64,000 bases of DNA from Xenopus tropicalis. Lineage: Eukaryota; Chordata; Amphibia; Anura; Pipidae. A model generated the notes under the pieces. It was not told the origin of the DNA. It made no database searches and worked only from the letters and a program-made list of their open reading frames with translations. The stretch is from NCBI RefSeq assembly GCF_000004195.4, contig NC_030683.2:53271358-53335357 (forward strand), written 5' to 3'. Position numbers and translations under genes: made by a program. Shown piece by piece: positions 63,901-64,000 of the stretch. Numbering within the stretch: the first letter of the stretch is position 1; every line of letters begins with the position of its first letter.

Positions 63901-64000
63901 GGTGGCCACACGCGGGGCGATTTTAGCATGTTCGCACGAAAGATCGTACAATCTGCCACTAACCATTCAGGACTGAAACGGCAGATAAGGAGGTAGAAAT
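63901..64000. mobile_element. Start of another MITE, cut by the window edge
   Basis: After TTAA the sequence reads GGTGGCCACACGCGGGGCGA, a common start of abundant Xenopus MITEs. The other terminus lies outside the window. Confidence 0.55.

Overview
The window is vertebrate nuclear DNA. It carries most of one multi-exon gene, zmiz1 (zinc finger MIZ-type containing 1, a PIAS-like transcriptional co-regulator), on the minus strand. The encoded protein is close to mammalian ZMIZ1 but not identical. The repeat landscape is typical of a clawed frog (Xenopus): TTAA-flanked T2-like MITEs, TWA-flanked foldback MITEs, several hAT MITEs and an L1-type LINE. X. laevis and X. tropicalis cannot be told apart from this sequence.

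Right to left (5' to 3' of the gene), 20 coding exons lie between 63115 and 10002. All have GT..AG borders and all intron phases agree. They join into an uninterrupted 1039-codon frame plus stop. It lacks only about the first 20 residues, whose exon lies beyond the right edge. Domains in order are the N-terminal TPR-like region (63.1, 62.2, 29.5 kb), a Pro/Gly/Met/Gln-rich region with an Ala/Thr tract (29.0-22.1 kb), the ZMIZ-specific region and SP-RING (21.1-17.0 kb), and a Pro-rich C-terminal transactivation domain (12.7-10.0 kb). A likely 3'UTR of about 5 kb follows, down to clustered polyadenylation signals near 4983-5196.

The 32.5 kb intron at 29654-62185 holds no second gene that I can recognise. 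It is a collection of MITEs, microsatellites and older repeats, plus two stretches that could be alternative 5' exons (47.7-48.6 kb and 58.14-58.27 kb). The 4.3 kb intron at 12739-17041 is enlarged by a 5'-truncated L1-type LINE (13655-16859) with a 14-bp target-site duplication and an ORF2 frameshift.

Downstream of the gene (1-4960) the DNA is repeat-derived: a 426-bp tandem array at the left edge, a promoter-like GC-rich module on the minus strand near 2.0 kb, a decayed LINE fragment, a foldback repeat and an hAT MITE with its 8-bp duplication intact. I found no tRNA, rRNA, CRISPR or prokaryotic feature. No clearly new biological system is evident. The items most worth a second look are the perfect 71-nt inverted duplication at 35.2 kb, the TWA-flanked foldback family, the candidate internal promoters and the left-edge tandem array.
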